From NCBI GenBank assembly GCA_008508345.1, contig QNGE01000886.1:33014-97013 (forward strand): a stretch of DNA of 64,000 nucleotides, given 5' to 3'. Position numbers and translations under genes: made by a program. The notes under the pieces were generated by a model, which was not told the DNA's origin, searched no databases, and worked only from the letters and a program-made list of their open reading frames with translations. The DNA comes from Paragonimus westermani. Its lineage: Eukaryota > Platyhelminthes > Trematoda > Plagiorchiida > Troglotrematidae. Below are positions 11,243 through 23,794 of this stretch, one piece after another. Position 1 is the first letter of the stretch. Each line of letters begins with the position of its first letter.

Positions 11243-14200
11243 TGAGGTGGACCGGCAGATGTTCTTCGCAAATAATTAACCCAATATATTAAAAAGTGTA
11301 GCGCCCAGTAGCATATATAATTTGGAGATAAACAATTAAACACTGTTCTCGGTTAAGAGGGCCGTTTATTTGAATCGGGAAAATTGGCAAACTAAAAATT
11401 AGAAGAGAAGACAGAAACTGTCATCGTTCAAAAATGCAACTTCACCTGGCGAATATCCCATCTGGTGGCCGTTATGTTGCGTGAATGATTGGCTCTGGTT
11501 GACTCGGAATTGAAGCACATGTTCACCTAACGTTCGAGTTCCTGTGGCATTTTACTATTTGAAAAGTCAACTGTCAAGTGTGATTTACAACTGAAAATCA
11601 AGACGAGATAACTTGTTGAAACGCTCCACAAGGGGCCTATACAGAACATCGCCTAACCATCCAGAAGCTACCGAAACAAGCATCAACCTGTAAAAATAGT
11701 ATCAATTACAAAATTATCGATCAAACTTAACAGAACCTTTAATGTGTCTTCTCCAGAGACCAGCGGATAACATGAACAATACGCACCAGTGCTTGTCTTC
11801 GAAGACTTCAATGTGGGTTGGTGTCGGATGTAAGTGCCAGAGCCCATGGGTGTTTCATTGCTTAGGCAACGAACCTAAAAGCTTGATGTATCGCCCCTCA
11901 TTGGAATTTGCTAAAATGTTCCACACAGCTTCATGCTTCTCGGAGGAAATTCAGCTTCGAAAAAAGAATTAGGGAAATGAACTATTGAACGAAGACAAGT
12001 TGGCACTCGCCTCGTTAGCTTTGAGTTTTCCTGATCATCCGTGCTGCTGATGTTCAGTAGGGGGGGATAGCACCAAACTAAGGGTCACTCCGCCCAGACT
12101 AGAGGTTCACTGTGGCAGCTTTCAATGGAGACAGGCTTCTCCTATTGTGTGCTTGCAAGATCTAATGAGTTTTTTCTGGCCATGTTGTTTCCGATCATTT
12201 CACATCAGTTTCCAAAGCCTGCCTTGATAATCGTTTGTTGCGCTAATCTGGATGTTGTAATTCCCCCCTCCATTTCAGCCCGTCTCTGAGGCACTCACTG
12301 ACCTACGCATTATAGTACGGAATTCTGAAAAGTTTCTACCGCCAACTTATGCTGTTAGTCAGTCGGTGCTCATGTATGATAAAATTACCAGAACCGAATT
12401 ATTTAACATCAGTCCGGGTGATTCAACGTGGGGCCCGTATGTTCAAATAGTGTCCAGTTGATGTGGAAATTAGAAATCGAAGTCGGTGTATGAAAGACCT
12501 CATAGATGAACGAAATGCGTATACGCGCAACCTTTTTACAGGAATCACAGCGAGCGTCATATTTTGCAAGTGAAACTTTTTTGTTCTAACAAAGCCTAGT
12601 GATGGTTCAGTTGTATGCAAGTTGCTTCAACATGTAAACTAACACTCGTTACAGGACCATGCACATAAAGCGGTTACCGTAGGACTGAAATCATGTAATC
12701 ATGTTAAAAGACAGTTTCTAGTTACAATAGCCATCAGTACACAAACATAAACCATTCGCAAAACGGGGTAGCCAGACCACCGGTTCTGTATGAGAAAAGC
12801 ATGATATCACGGTTTTAAGTATGAACAACCTTCAGACATGAGATAGGTCCGGTCTCCAGAAAAAGAAAGTAATGGTCGATGTGGTAGTGAAATGCAAGGA
12901 AATTGTGTTTGTAATGATATCAGACCAAAACGAAATCGAAAGGACTAGAATGCATTTGACCTCATTACCTTATTTCCTGTGACCGTACTCCTTTCGGATG
13001 ATGTACTTTTGGGTTTCCGGTTCGTTTGCAGTAAAAGTTGTGCAAACTGATTGGGATTGTTATCTCTCATCCTTGACCTTACAGACAAACACGCATATCG
13101 TGGAGATGAAGAGTTCTTCCAATGACACTGAAGCAATAGAACAGAATAATGGGATTCTTGGTGAGAACCAGCTACAGACGAATTGCGATTTCTCCATTGT
13201 CTTATTGAAGAGATTGCAATACGGATACTGGGCGAAGATATCCAACAACCCAGAATGGAACAATACCCTATTTTTAATATTAAAGGAAAGAACGATCACT
13301 AATGTTTGACAATATTTATGTGTAAGATTTAGATCCAGTCAATCAAAATGAACACAACGAATCTAAGAATCAAACTAATGAATCGAACAGCCATACCATC
13401 ATCATTGTCGGTAGTTTTTACGAAGGACTGAGATGCTTCTGAGCGGGAAAAAACTGCTTATGTCTTCGGAAAATTTGCTTTGCTTTTGCATTTGGTTTCT
13501 TTCAAAACAACATCTCCGCCGGATTTCACGCCACGAACCGATCCACGAGTCACTAATTTTGACGCCTAAACTCGTTGACTGGTAACACCAAATCCTTTGA
13601 TTTACAAAAATGCTTCACATTAGACTATTTTCGACTTGTCTGTAATCAAGAATTTTTCGAGTGGATTTGTCAGCGCCTGTACGCCTTTCATTCTTCAATC
13701 TTTGCTGTCATATTGTCTATCTTTTCAGAGGGTTGTAGTGTTTGATTTAATTAACATCAGCGTGTTTATGTCTAGAACTGGTAGGGAGATTGAGTTCTGT
13801 AACATCAGAGAAAGTCGGTTGTTAAACATTTTTCACTCCCAACTAAAAGATTGGTCGACAGTTATTGACTACATTGTCTGTTCTGTGTCAGTGGACCAAA
13901 TATCCCTTTTATCAAACGAATGTTCCTTTCTCGTACACCACCTCTGTGGTTAGGTTTCGGTGGATAGGACTGTCAAGCAACCCCATGGCGCAGTAATTGT
14001 AAAGATTGCTTCAGCTTAACATATGCTCCGTTAAACTTAGACAAGTCGTCTATGGAGCTTAAATGAGAGCCTCAAAGACAAAAATTAGTGAACAAATCGG
14101 CTGGATAAGATTGAGCCGATCTTGTGTGAACGAAACTCATAATTAGACACGTGGACTCGCAGCCGGACTTCCTCCTCATAATTTCACATTTTTGATAGAA

Positions 14201-14546
14201 AGAGGTTCAAAATAATCCATTCCCACAAGTTGGATTGCAGAATTAGAACACCAGAACAGGAAAACTATTTACCCACTGAACACTCAGAAGCCGCTTTTAT
14301 ATTGCCAGAAGCTCCGATATCCTTTTTCATAGCGAGGATTTATTTAACCATCCTATATTTGTCTTTTGTAGCCGCTAGTAGGTGCACCGTACGTACGTAT
14401 ATCGAGCTCCGTAACTGTAGACTCGGAAGACAGGATTCAAATGTATTTTCTATCAAGTGGTAGGGTTGAATATTTTGGTTTACTGCCAACTCTGATTTGA
14501 AGCAGTTCATTCCCTTCAGAAGTTTCAACAAGACCGTTAGAACACG
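11243..14546. other. No recognisable gene
   Basis: Contains open frames of up to 105 codons (for example 13636-13953 and 12998-13309) without recognisable domains, convincing splice sites or homology to the other elements here. Confidence 0.45.
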
Positions 14547-14596
14547 AAAACTGGTAGATCCAAGCATTTCGTATTGACTCGTCAGTACCAAATTTG
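14547..14596 (-). ncRNA. Type I hammerhead ribozyme in PLE 3' flank (one stem III mismatch)
   Basis: On the minus strand stem I TTTGGTA pairs with TACCAG. The core CTGACGA is at 14579-14585, stem II is GTCAATAC, the GAAA box is at 14567-14570 and stem III is ATGC-TT-GGAT followed by C. One base of stem III (GCA changed to GGA) breaks a pair compared with the copy at 16.6 kb. HHRs in PLE terminal repeats are established for this retroelement class and are thought to process the transcript. Confidence 0.8.
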
Positions 14597-14866
14597 CAAT
14601 AACACGAAACGGGTTTTTATATCGAGCAGTTAGGGAGCAGGGTTGATAGTCAATCGGTGGTTTAGGAAAGGTCACTAAGTCCAGGGAAGGGTCAAGTTTA
14701 CGAGCAATTGTTTCTGAACACACAAGGTCGGCTTCAGTCGATTGATTGCGACCGCCTCAGCAAACCGAAAGAATCTTGAATTCGAGTGACGCAATTGGAA
14801 AGTGAATGCACAAATTGGGTCGATAACATGACCAGTAGTCAGGACGTGTCTTGCGACTGCGGACGC

Positions 14867-15270
14867 NNNNNNNNNNNNNNNNNNNNNNNNNNNNNNNNNN
14901 NNNNNNNNNNNNNNNNNNNNNNNNNNNNNNNNNNNNNNNNNNNNNNNNNNNNNNNNNNNNNNNNNNNNNNNNNNNNNNNNNNNNNNNNNNNNNNNNNNNN
15001 NNNNNNNNNNNNNNNNNNNNNNNNNNNNNNNNNNNNNNNNNNNNNNNNNNNNNNNNNNNNNNNNNNNNNNNNNNNNNNNNNNNNNNNNNNNNNNNNNNNN
15101 NNNNNNNNNNNNNNNNNNNNNNNNNNNNNNNNNNNNNNNNNNNNNNNNNNNNNNNNNNNNNNNNNNNNNNNNNNNNNNNNNNNNNNNNNNNNNNNNNNNN
15201 NNNNNNNNNNNNNNNNNNNNNNNNNNNNNNNNNNNNNNNNNNNNNNNNNNNNNNNNNNNNNNNNNNNNNN
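14867..15270. other. Assembly gap (404 N)
   Basis: A run of 404 undetermined bases inside the PLE. The missing part should hold the end of the RT (YVDD) and most of the GIY-YIG domain. Confidence 1.
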
Positions 15271-16480
15271 GGAAGCTGATGTTTTCGGTACATAACAATA
15301 AGGCTTCCCTCAGAATATCACTAGGCAGAGGCAAAGTAATGTGGCTCATTTCGACGAGCTCACAAATATAATCGATTGTCTCGTGCAGCGGGACATTCGT
15401 GAATAGTGACTGAACGTCTATGGAACACATCAACTCATTAGCAAGATTGATGTTGTCCAAATCACTGATCAATTCAAAAGAATCCTTAATAAAATGTGCT
15501 TGAAACTTTTGTTTCAATGGAGTTAGGACTGCGACTAACCAGCGTGCCAATTTATGATAAGGAGAACTTGTCATCGCCAGAACAGGCCTAAGGGGCATTC
15601 TAGACTTGTGTGTTTTGGGAAAGCCGTAGAGCTGAGGTGTCGACGACCCACATGGTTTAAGAGCTTTGTATGTCCTGTCATCGATTAAGCGCAGCTGTAA
15701 GAGGAGTTCGAGATGCCGTGCTATGCGACCTTCTATTTCAGTGACGTTGTCTACGGTGTCTATTTGCTGAAACTTCGTTCGGTCCTCTAGTATTGACGAC
15801 ATCTTCTGTACATATGTGTCCCTGTCTAAAATGACTGCCCCAGAGCCTTTTTTATATATAAGTTCTTTTAGTGATTGCAGGTGTTGCTTTGTAATAGCAC
15901 ACCCGCCGTTGATCGGGGTCATGATAAACCCGTTAGCTATATCAGTCAGCTTGGTCTTAAGCCAGCTTAGGTTGTCAGCAGTAGTTGGCTAAAGGTCTGA
16001 TAATTGATCAATTAAACTCTCAAACTGGGCTTCAATGTAAATGCAATTAGGCCTGTATGACGGTATCTTATAATCTAGACCCAAAGCTAAGGTTTCTAAT
16101 TGCAAATAATTCAATTGTACCGAAGAACAGTTCAATACATACTTACTGGGATCCAGTGGAACTGGTTCTTCAGCAGACTTCTTACGTGACTTCTGCAAAC
16201 GGTTGATGTAAGTTCTCTTCGTACGATCGATGATCGTCTTACAGAATTGTGTGAACACAATATGACCGCATAATGATAAGTTTTCTACGTTGGAAAGAAG
16301 ACGGCATTGTGTTTGACGCAAATCCACAAGTCGCATTCGCGCAGTCTCGATGTGTGCAGTTGCAATACGCCTGAGGTTATTGTTCGTAACCTTCAGCTTA
16401 TTCTTTCTCAGTAAGCGCAGGAATTGATAAGGATATCGACCGTCACGTGTGCATTCAGCAAGAAACGATATTTTGACAAG

Positions 16481-16700
16481 TTCCCTGGACTTAGTGACCT
16501 TTCCTAAACCACCAATTGACTATCCATCCTGCTCCCCTAACTGCTTGATATAAAAAACCTGTTTCGTGTTATTGTAAATTTGGTACTGACGAGTCAATAC
16601 GAAATGCTTGCATCTGCCAATTTTCGTGTTCTAACTGTCTTGTTCAAACTCTGATTTGGTTGAAGTGAAGCAAGTTAATGGGCTAATGTTGGAATAGGGC
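16481..16700 (+). mobile_element. Second PLE 3' end in head-to-head orientation
   Basis: From TTCCCTGGACTTAG, which corresponds to the last codons and stop of the PLE at 14.7 kb, the plus strand repeats that element's 3' flank: the CACCAATTGACTATC stretch, the CGATATAAAAA-like stretch, the hammerhead and the CGTGTTCTAAC-GTCTTGTT segment. It abuts the truncated 5' end of the minus-strand PLE without a spacer, forming an inverted junction at 16480/16481. Such partial inverted copies are typical of Penelope insertions. Confidence 0.85.
16576..16624 (+). ncRNA. Type I hammerhead ribozyme, all conserved positions intact
   Basis: Core CTGACGA 16586-16592 (fits CUGANGA), stem II GTCAATAC 16593-16600 (two pairs, CAAT loop), GAAA 16601-16604. 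Stem III ATGC-TT-GCAT (16604-16613) has four pairs and a two-base loop. The cleavage position is after C16614. Stem I pairs 16576-16585 with 16615-16624 in nine of ten positions including one G-U. Every residue needed for catalysis in the HHR consensus is present. It sits in the 3' flank of a PLE, where such ribozymes are known. Confidence 0.9.
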
Positions 16701-19262
16701 CCTCTGGAAAGTTTCAAAACTGGATGCGATAATTCGTTAAGGGTTTCAACAAAGTGATGGTGGGTTTCTGCAAACCCGTTTAGTTTTCCCTGAGCGGGAG
16801 TCCGTAAGGTTCATGTTGTTTATGATTATGCTCTTCTTGGATGGCAGTTTGATAAACTGCAACGGAAATAGACCAAATCGAATACACTACCCTTGAAAAT
16901 CATTATCCATTCTACCGCTATTTGAGATCGTAACGGCAGCAAAAAGTTCAGTGTTTACGCAGCTAAGACAGATGTCTTCGTTTGGAAAACGTGAAAAACT
17001 GAGTTCCTGTTGACAGCTTAATCAGAGCGGAAGAAAAACGTGCTTCGCGATATATTAACAGTCCATTTATTTTCGTCACTCGAAAACGTGAAACGTGCAG
17101 GTTGTGCGTAACAGACAGACAGAAAGTGACAAAATATGCAGACGCATACATTCACACCAATTGTTAGGTTATCAACCCGACCTGTTACTCCAACTACTTC
17201 TATGCACCCAAAATCCACTGGCGGGCTCCGATCAACATAGTTGTGCTGAAGGCCAGTAAGCTCAGGTTTTTATTACGTAACAATATTTTGAATGAGCTAA
17301 ATGGATCAACTTGGTAACCTGTTGTCATGATGTATCTAACACTCGAGGCTGCGAGATTTCGAGCAGCTGATTCAACGGTTGGATATTGTTATACCATCAG
17401 TTGCTTCAACCATTTTGAAGTTTGTTCTCATTATATTTCATATGGACATATACGCTTTACCACAGTCTGGTCAATACCGGCTTATTCACAATAAGCTAGC
17501 TCGCAAATTTTGTTGTAATGGTATCCTAAACATGAACATCATTCAAGCAGCCTGAACAGTTTGGAGATCGACTTATTCGTCAACTTGTTCTTATGTGCGC
17601 TTTTAGAAAATTGCTGTTGCTTGACAGAGATTTATTCTGTAGTGCATGTTGGTATGAGACCTCAAGTGAACCTAGCGAACAACTGCTAGATCTGACCGGT
17701 TTATTTTCGACAGGCCAGAAAGCTAGGCCATCTAACATCTAGACATGACCAATAGAATTCACTCCTTCGGAGATGAAATCATTTCCGACAGTACAGATGC
17801 TAATACCAGGTTGGTGACGGTATAAAACCTATACTTCTGTCTGCAAAAGACGGAATCCACATAACAAAGTTGTGTTAATCCGATAAAGCATCCGTGTGTC
17901 GTTCGATTTTTCGGGAATGGCCAAACTTTTGAATAGTCTAAAAGTGGAAAAAGACACCTTCACTGGTGTGTTTAATAATATCTATGAAAAAGTGCACAAA
18001 TGTTTTTTTTCAAATGCTTTCCAAGAATCCACAAATTTCCGGAAACCAGGTGAAAAAAGGCCGTGCAAGATGTCCATGAAACTGATCTTGAGCACTTTTG
18101 CGCCAGAGGCGATTGAGTTTTCAAATTTGAACAGTGACATACCGCAAACTTGTTTGTTATACGGTGAAGCAATCGAGATCTCTCTTTATGCAGCAAGTTA
18201 TTGGGACGTATGTTTGATGTCAAAGATGGAGGATCATTCCTCATGTGATGGATTCATATGCAATGAACTGTTTAGTTTCTCTCACGCAGTTGAGCAGAGA
18301 AATATACAGTAGAAGAGGCAATAGTCACGTGGAAATACCACAGTAGGTAAGAACAACCTACCGAGATACTTTTGAGGATTGCATCAGTATAAAGCGCACG
18401 TTACTTACAATTCCAAATGAAATTATAGATGACAAGTCGCACTTCAGAGAACAGATTACAGAAAATGTGGCATTTCTTCTACAACACCAAATAGATCATA
18501 TTTTTCCTGGACAACTGAGGAATCTATGTTATTTCGGCAACCCGTAAATTATGGATTAAAGCAAGCTGTAACCTGGACCTGTCAAAAAACTTCTAGTGCC
18601 ATTTCACGTGCCTCAAAAATGACATGGCGTCTAGAACTGATCTAAGTGAACAGGCTAGTATAGCACTACCGATGATCATCTTAGCATGCACACACATCTG
18701 ATGTTAGTTACCTATATATTCATTTTTCGGATAGCTTGAAAATTGATACCATCAATTCTTGCTTTAGAAGAACGTGATATAGAGGAAGTTTAAGAAGTGT
18801 GAAAACTGCCTGTTTCCTTGCTACTTACACGTCAGAGGGCATACTGACTTAGTTGTCGCTAATCAAACAATGGATATATACACGAATTTCGGCTTGTTAC
18901 CTATTGTATTGTTTAGAATACATTGTAGATTAAGCTGTCTGTAGGCGAGATTAATTACCGAATGATAATGTGACCCTGAAGAATGTTTGTGAACTCTATG
19001 GCAAGTAAAATGTCTGCAAAAGACGAATCTTCATGGAAGGCTCTCGTACAGTTTAGTTGCTTCGGTAAGCAAACCATACGTGTCCTGGAGCAGCATCTCG
19101 ACCTACTACTATATTTGGCGAAGCGTCATCAGAATCCAACAGTAATCAAAAAAATGAAATGTAAAAACTCACACTCAAAGTCAACTCTTGACGAAGGAGC
19201 TCGTTTTTTGTTCGGAGCTTGAAGGCCACATCCGAAACATTGAATAAAATATAGTTATCAAG
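16701..19262. other. No confident gene
   Basis: A 138-codon frame at 17896-18312 opens with GTG, shows no recognisable domain and overlaps other open frames. A 79-codon ATG frame (18983-19222) precedes the candidate exon at 19263 and might belong with it, but there is no proof. Confidence 0.4.
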
Positions 19263-19427
19263 CAAAGGCTGGGTCGGTGTGCTTTATCTCACCTACGGAC
19301 TATGAATGTGCTCGCCGCGATGCTGCCTGGTATGTACCGAAGGCGGCAGTTCAAGGCAACGGAGCTGTTGAAAGAAAGACTTCTAGCTGCTAATATTGAG
19401 GTTTTTGAGAAGACTCAGAAAGCAACT
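19263..19427 (+). CDS. Possible internal or first coding exon of an unidentified host gene
   Basis: A phase-0 open segment encodes 55 residues starting QRLGRCALSHLRTMNVL, rich in Leu, Arg, Lys and Glu, and apparently helical (AMLPGMYRRRQFKATELLKE). It ends exactly at a consensus splice donor, ACT|GTAAGT (19428-19433). The local GC content is higher than in the flanks. An AG just before the segment (19261-19262) could be the acceptor, but there is no pyrimidine tract, so translation could instead begin at the internal ATG in this frame (19302). I do not recognise the protein. It could also be a chance frame. Confidence 0.35.
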
Positions 19428-21184
19428 GTAAGTGCAAATCTTGTATGAACAGATGTGATATAATTGATCGGCCTAGTGTGGCCCTATATCTCTTGAGCAA
19501 AATGATGAGGTTAATTTCGTGGGGTCCGACTGCCGGTCTCTTTTAGTTAGCCTTTGGGAACTTGGCTGTTTGCATGGGCATCGTTACATTTAAACAGCAT
19601 GCGTTCTAGAAACTGTTAGTTTCGTAACCAATTCAAAATCAGACTCTGTAGGGCTACTTGTTTACATGTCAACAGAATTGTACCTCTGGACTTGTGTTTC
19701 AGGATAGCTATTGGCGGTTATTCGAGGTCTAAAAAGCTGACAGCGTGATAACACTATATGAAAGCATCAACGAATCTGCAGTGTAATGCTGTCTATGTCA
19801 TCCGCTAGCTTGGAAAACAGCGTGATTATTCATGTCATTGTAGCCTTTGGATCCGGGGCGTGTCATGGCGAGTAGTGTACTAGTATCCTTAAAACGTTTT
19901 ACTCTGATCTAGCAATAAGAATTGACCTGAATACTTCTAGTGATTTTTGTTTGTAATGATAGGTTTGGGCAATCAGAAAATGGTCTATATCGTAGAACTA
20001 AAAGTTCACGCACACACTGCAAAGCCAGAAACGAAAAGTTCTCCATCATGTTAAATGAACTATTTCATTACCAATATGCGTAACATATTCAAGACATTTA
20101 TTTCCCGAACTGAACAGTATGAGAAGTTTTCAAAGTAAGTACAGACAGATTCTTAACTTCATTTCTAAGAAAGCTAAATGTACCGTCTATCACCAATCAG
20201 ATTTCCCTAATATTGAAGTCCCTTATTGTCAACAAGACATGACAGATGTTACTCAGTGCATCATAACGTTTGTTTTACGCATTGTGTACAGCGGGAATTC
20301 GAACAGACATTGTTCTAGTTAGGATCCTCCTCAAGCCACTGAGATTAGAACGAATTTTCCATATTCAAACCAATTAGTAACTAAAAGCCTGGAGACAATG
20401 CTGTCAATAGGTAAAGAGAATGAATTTCGGTCGATTTCCTCGTGCAATCACACTCTGAAACAAATGGAAAATTTGTGCCTCCAATTATCTGCGGAAATGA
20501 AATCTTGAGTTCCATGTTTATAAAAAGGATTTAATTTCAAATGTCTATATATAGAACATTTCTTGAGCATTTTTAAAGTATACCTATGGTATAAGTATCG
20601 AGGCTAGAAGCAGTGTTGCGTTGGAAGTCAATCATGAGGCAAAATGTTGTCCCTATGGTTTTCCAAAATCACTTATTTTCGCTAATCTTCTCAGTTTGTC
20701 AACAGTGAAACGACATCCTTCATTACTGATGAAGGTTTATCGTTTGTTGCCAAGTATTTCTTCGGAAATTTTTCTTTTAACATGAAAACGCACGTCATCA
20801 TTGTGGTTTGATTTTAGTCCTGTCCGTACTTCCAGCATATGAATTCATCCTTGCAGTTCGCATCGAAAGTTTAAACTGTGGTCTGAGCTATTCGAACCAT
20901 TAGTTATGAAGCAGTTTTGTGGATGTGCGCTTAGCCTCCTTACTCTTGAAACACAGTGCTCTTATGTATATATTCCAAACTACCAATTGTATCATAAATT
21001 TCAAGAGTCGCCTCCTTGTGGTTTCCCACCCTTGCAATAATTTTGACCTTCTGCATTTTTTCACCGTAGACATTGTTGGAAATATCCTGTATTTCTCAAT
21101 GTCGACTAACCACATTATGCAAATAAGTGCTCAAGATTTAGCTCGATTGTGTTTATTCCAAAAACAGTTTCGTTTGTGTACATG
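19428..21184. other. No recognisable gene
   Basis: AT-rich sequence downstream of the candidate exon. No further exon could be matched to it by eye. Confidence 0.45.
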
Positions 21185-21445
21185 TTAAATGTTTATCCTC
21201 GGTATTCCATTATGTCCACACTCTTTCTGACTACTTTTGCGAACGTTTATGAAGCTCAAACGTTCAATCAAACTTGCCATTGTTTGTTTTAAAATTGCTT
21301 GTAAATCATTTCTGAACTTCACAGTGTTTGAAGGCAAACCAACATACTTTCGGCGTGTTAATTGCTTTTGCTGAAAGAAGTGAACACCATAACTGAGAAA
21401 GGCGAAACACTTTTTGTGTGACTGTTTAGTGCCCGAAGTGCGCAA
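21185..21445 (-). pseudogene. Possible PLE linker fragment of a different lineage
   Basis: The 86-codon minus-strand frame contains RRKYVGLPSNTVKFRNDL, then AILKQTMASLIERLSFINV and GIPRINI. This layout is reminiscent of the segment between RT and endonuclease in some PLEs (LPF...KF..DL...+ F.N......IP). No RT or GIY-YIG motif can be read on either side, so this remains a weak family-pattern match. Confidence 0.3.
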
Positions 21446-23790
21446 ACTGCATCCGATTTACGGAGTCCACTACTGTGTATGCTCCTGACTTTTTAATAGT
21501 CGCGCACACTGTAGCATCACTCCAAATGACGCATTCGTTTTCCTATATAAACTCTTAGTGGAAATTGGAAAATTTTCCATGTTCGTTGCTATTGAGAAAA
21601 TTAACACTTCTGTTTGGTAAGAATATGTTTGTTGACGCTATCTTGCTTCAAGCCCGTCCATGTTCTGCTAACTGATGTTCACAAGGAACATCATTTTTAC
21701 TGACGAATTGGTAATTATGTACACGTTGCCACCGTTCATCATTTTTTCTACATGAGTAGGCTTCACTAGTTTCCCGTTAATTTTTCCTACTAGCAAAAAC
21801 TGACTAGACAACAGATGTCAACTCTTGATGTATCAAATCTGTTTGAGTAGTTAAACAACAGCTTATTGATTTTTGTGGGAATCAGTAAGTGTACACTTCT
21901 GCTTCACGACAGACAGTTTTTTGCAAAACACTTTTATGTATACTTGCAGAAAGTGGGCAGATCTTTCCAAAAGTCATGGAACTAAGGTTGTCGCCTCATA
22001 AAAGTGTTGGCTATTTCGAAAAATATTGGGGAATGACACTGTTAGAGGGAATCATCAGTGAAATTTCTGGATTTCGGCTTGATCGGAGCACAAGTGACAA
22101 GAGTATCATCTGCAAATGCAGTGAGCCTTCAAACTGTTAAGGTGCGAAACGTAGCTTTTGCATGAAAGCATGAAATTCACTTTATCCAGTGAGACTAACG
22201 TTTCGTTATTATGTAGTTTGCTTTAACGTGATATAATAACTGGAGTGAATAATGAAGTCTCTCTCATTTATAAGGCCATTGTAAGCATTTGTAAGATATT
22301 CACACCAAATTTAGTACGAATGAAGTTGAACAGTTTGGGCGTCGTGTTTAACATGTTATTGATAAACACACTGGGAATAATTGGAACCTGTTTATCAATA
22401 CCATCGTGAGCATCCCTGAGCATTCTCACTAGGATGCTTACACAGTTTCAATCTTGGGTTGTGTTTAGATTGAAAGAGTTGTCATAATCGACCGATGATA
22501 TAACGAATACCCAGCGAGAAGCACTTTCAAGTCGACTCGTTCTAGATCCGTGAGCGAGTGAAACGGACGGATTTTTATCGAGGTAAGTGTCCACTGTTAA
22601 GTCTCAAGCGTTGTCTGACGGGACCGAAAAAAGTGAGGAATTATCGAATCGTGGCTTACAGAAACCAGCGTAAAGCATGGGCGGTCCAGAAAGAGCGGTA
22701 AAAGTTACACAGTGGTAACCGTACTGCCTCCATGAAGCAATGGCGTACTCACTATCAGCTGGCTTTTTGCGGTGCAGCTTTCAACAAACGCGATCGGTAT
22801 GAGAAGAAACAAGTGACTACTATTTGTTCTTCGGAACCCCTCACAAATACCACTTCTGAAGAAGCAGAACGAAAAAAACAGTGAATGCGTTGATCTGAGG
22901 AACACATCTGCACGGTGACTAGATGGCTATCTCTGACGAAACGATCATCAGTCTGAATGGACCGGACGGTTGAAACTTTTGCTGACCTGAAATGCATGAA
23001 GATCCATACCACAGTCAATTGCGTAGACATAACAGTGTGCAGATGAGAGAAGTTTAAATTTCGCGATAAATGTTAGATGTTTTTCCAAGGACTACAAGTT
23101 GTTCACACATACGTACGGAAACGTTTTGTTTAATAGCTACCGCATCTACGCCAGTTGAATGTTAGATGTTTAATACTTCCAAACGAGACAACTGTAAGTT
23201 ATACACAGATTAAAAAAGAGCACAGTGATTGCAGAACAAAAGTTACATGGTCTCCTTTGGACCTTAGGTTTATCTGAATTCGGATTCCTCGGGAACTATT
23301 ATTTTGATTGCTTAGTTCAACAACAGAACCTACCAACCAAAGAAAAATCCAGATGGGAATGTTTAGTGAAAGTGGACTGTTTCTGTGGGAACCGGAATTT
23401 GAGTAAGCATACTAATAGTCTTGAACAAAACGTAGCTCGTATATCCTCTGAAGTACACGTCGTAACACCAAATGTAAACCGATGTATAACTGTAGGGCAA
23501 CCATGTTTGGTCATCCATACTGTTTGGGCTCAGGTTGAATTGTTTATGATTCCGCCTTGCTCGCTTCAACTGTTGCTTTTCTTTTTATTGTGTAATGGCC
23601 TAGACCACTCTAAGTAACATGTCTGTAAATTTTTTCCAAAAATGTTGCGGAACATGTACTATCATGTACTATCATCGTGTCTGAAGCACGTTTAGCCAGT
23701 AACCCTAAGTATTTGAATCACTGATGAGTTGTCGGGAATTTGGTTTATTTTTCAATTTGAACATCACTCACATTTGATCGCAGTCTTCAA
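21446..23790. other. No recognisable gene
   Basis: Frames of up to 130 codons on both strands (for example 23225-23617) lack known motifs. A small tandem repeat at 23654 is listed separately. Confidence 0.45.
23654..23673 (+). repeat. Tandem duplication of a 10-base unit
   Basis: ATGTACTATC occurs twice in direct succession. Confidence 0.9.
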
Positions 23791-23794
23791 ATTC

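Larger units (their letters stand above)
14547..16480 (-). pseudogene. Penelope-like element, nearly full-length, with assembly gap and hammerhead-bearing 3' end
   Basis: The minus-strand frame is open from the 5' junction at about 16480 and keeps one phase to the stop at 14675-14677, apart from one in-frame stop at 15989-15991 and 404 Ns. Order: N-terminal helical region (LRRIATAHIETARMRLVDLR), then YKKGSGAVILDRDTYVQKM, a PLE hallmark. RT fingers and palm follow: LYGFPKTHKSRMPLRPVL and MCSIDVQSLFTNVPLHETID, the catalytic Asp block. The gap removes the YVDD box and the GIY-YIG core. After it come the conserved C-terminal motifs RHVLTTGHVIDP and FRFAEAVAINRLKPTLC. Downstream is the 3' flank with a hammerhead. 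The ORF has no upstream ATG before the inverted junction, so the 5' end is probably truncated. Confidence 0.85.

Noticed and set aside
14786..15295. Open frames running across the N block
   Set aside because: They are artefacts of undetermined bases.
17896..18312. 138-codon open frame
   Set aside because: Opens with GTG, composition unremarkable, overlapping antisense frame; no motif.
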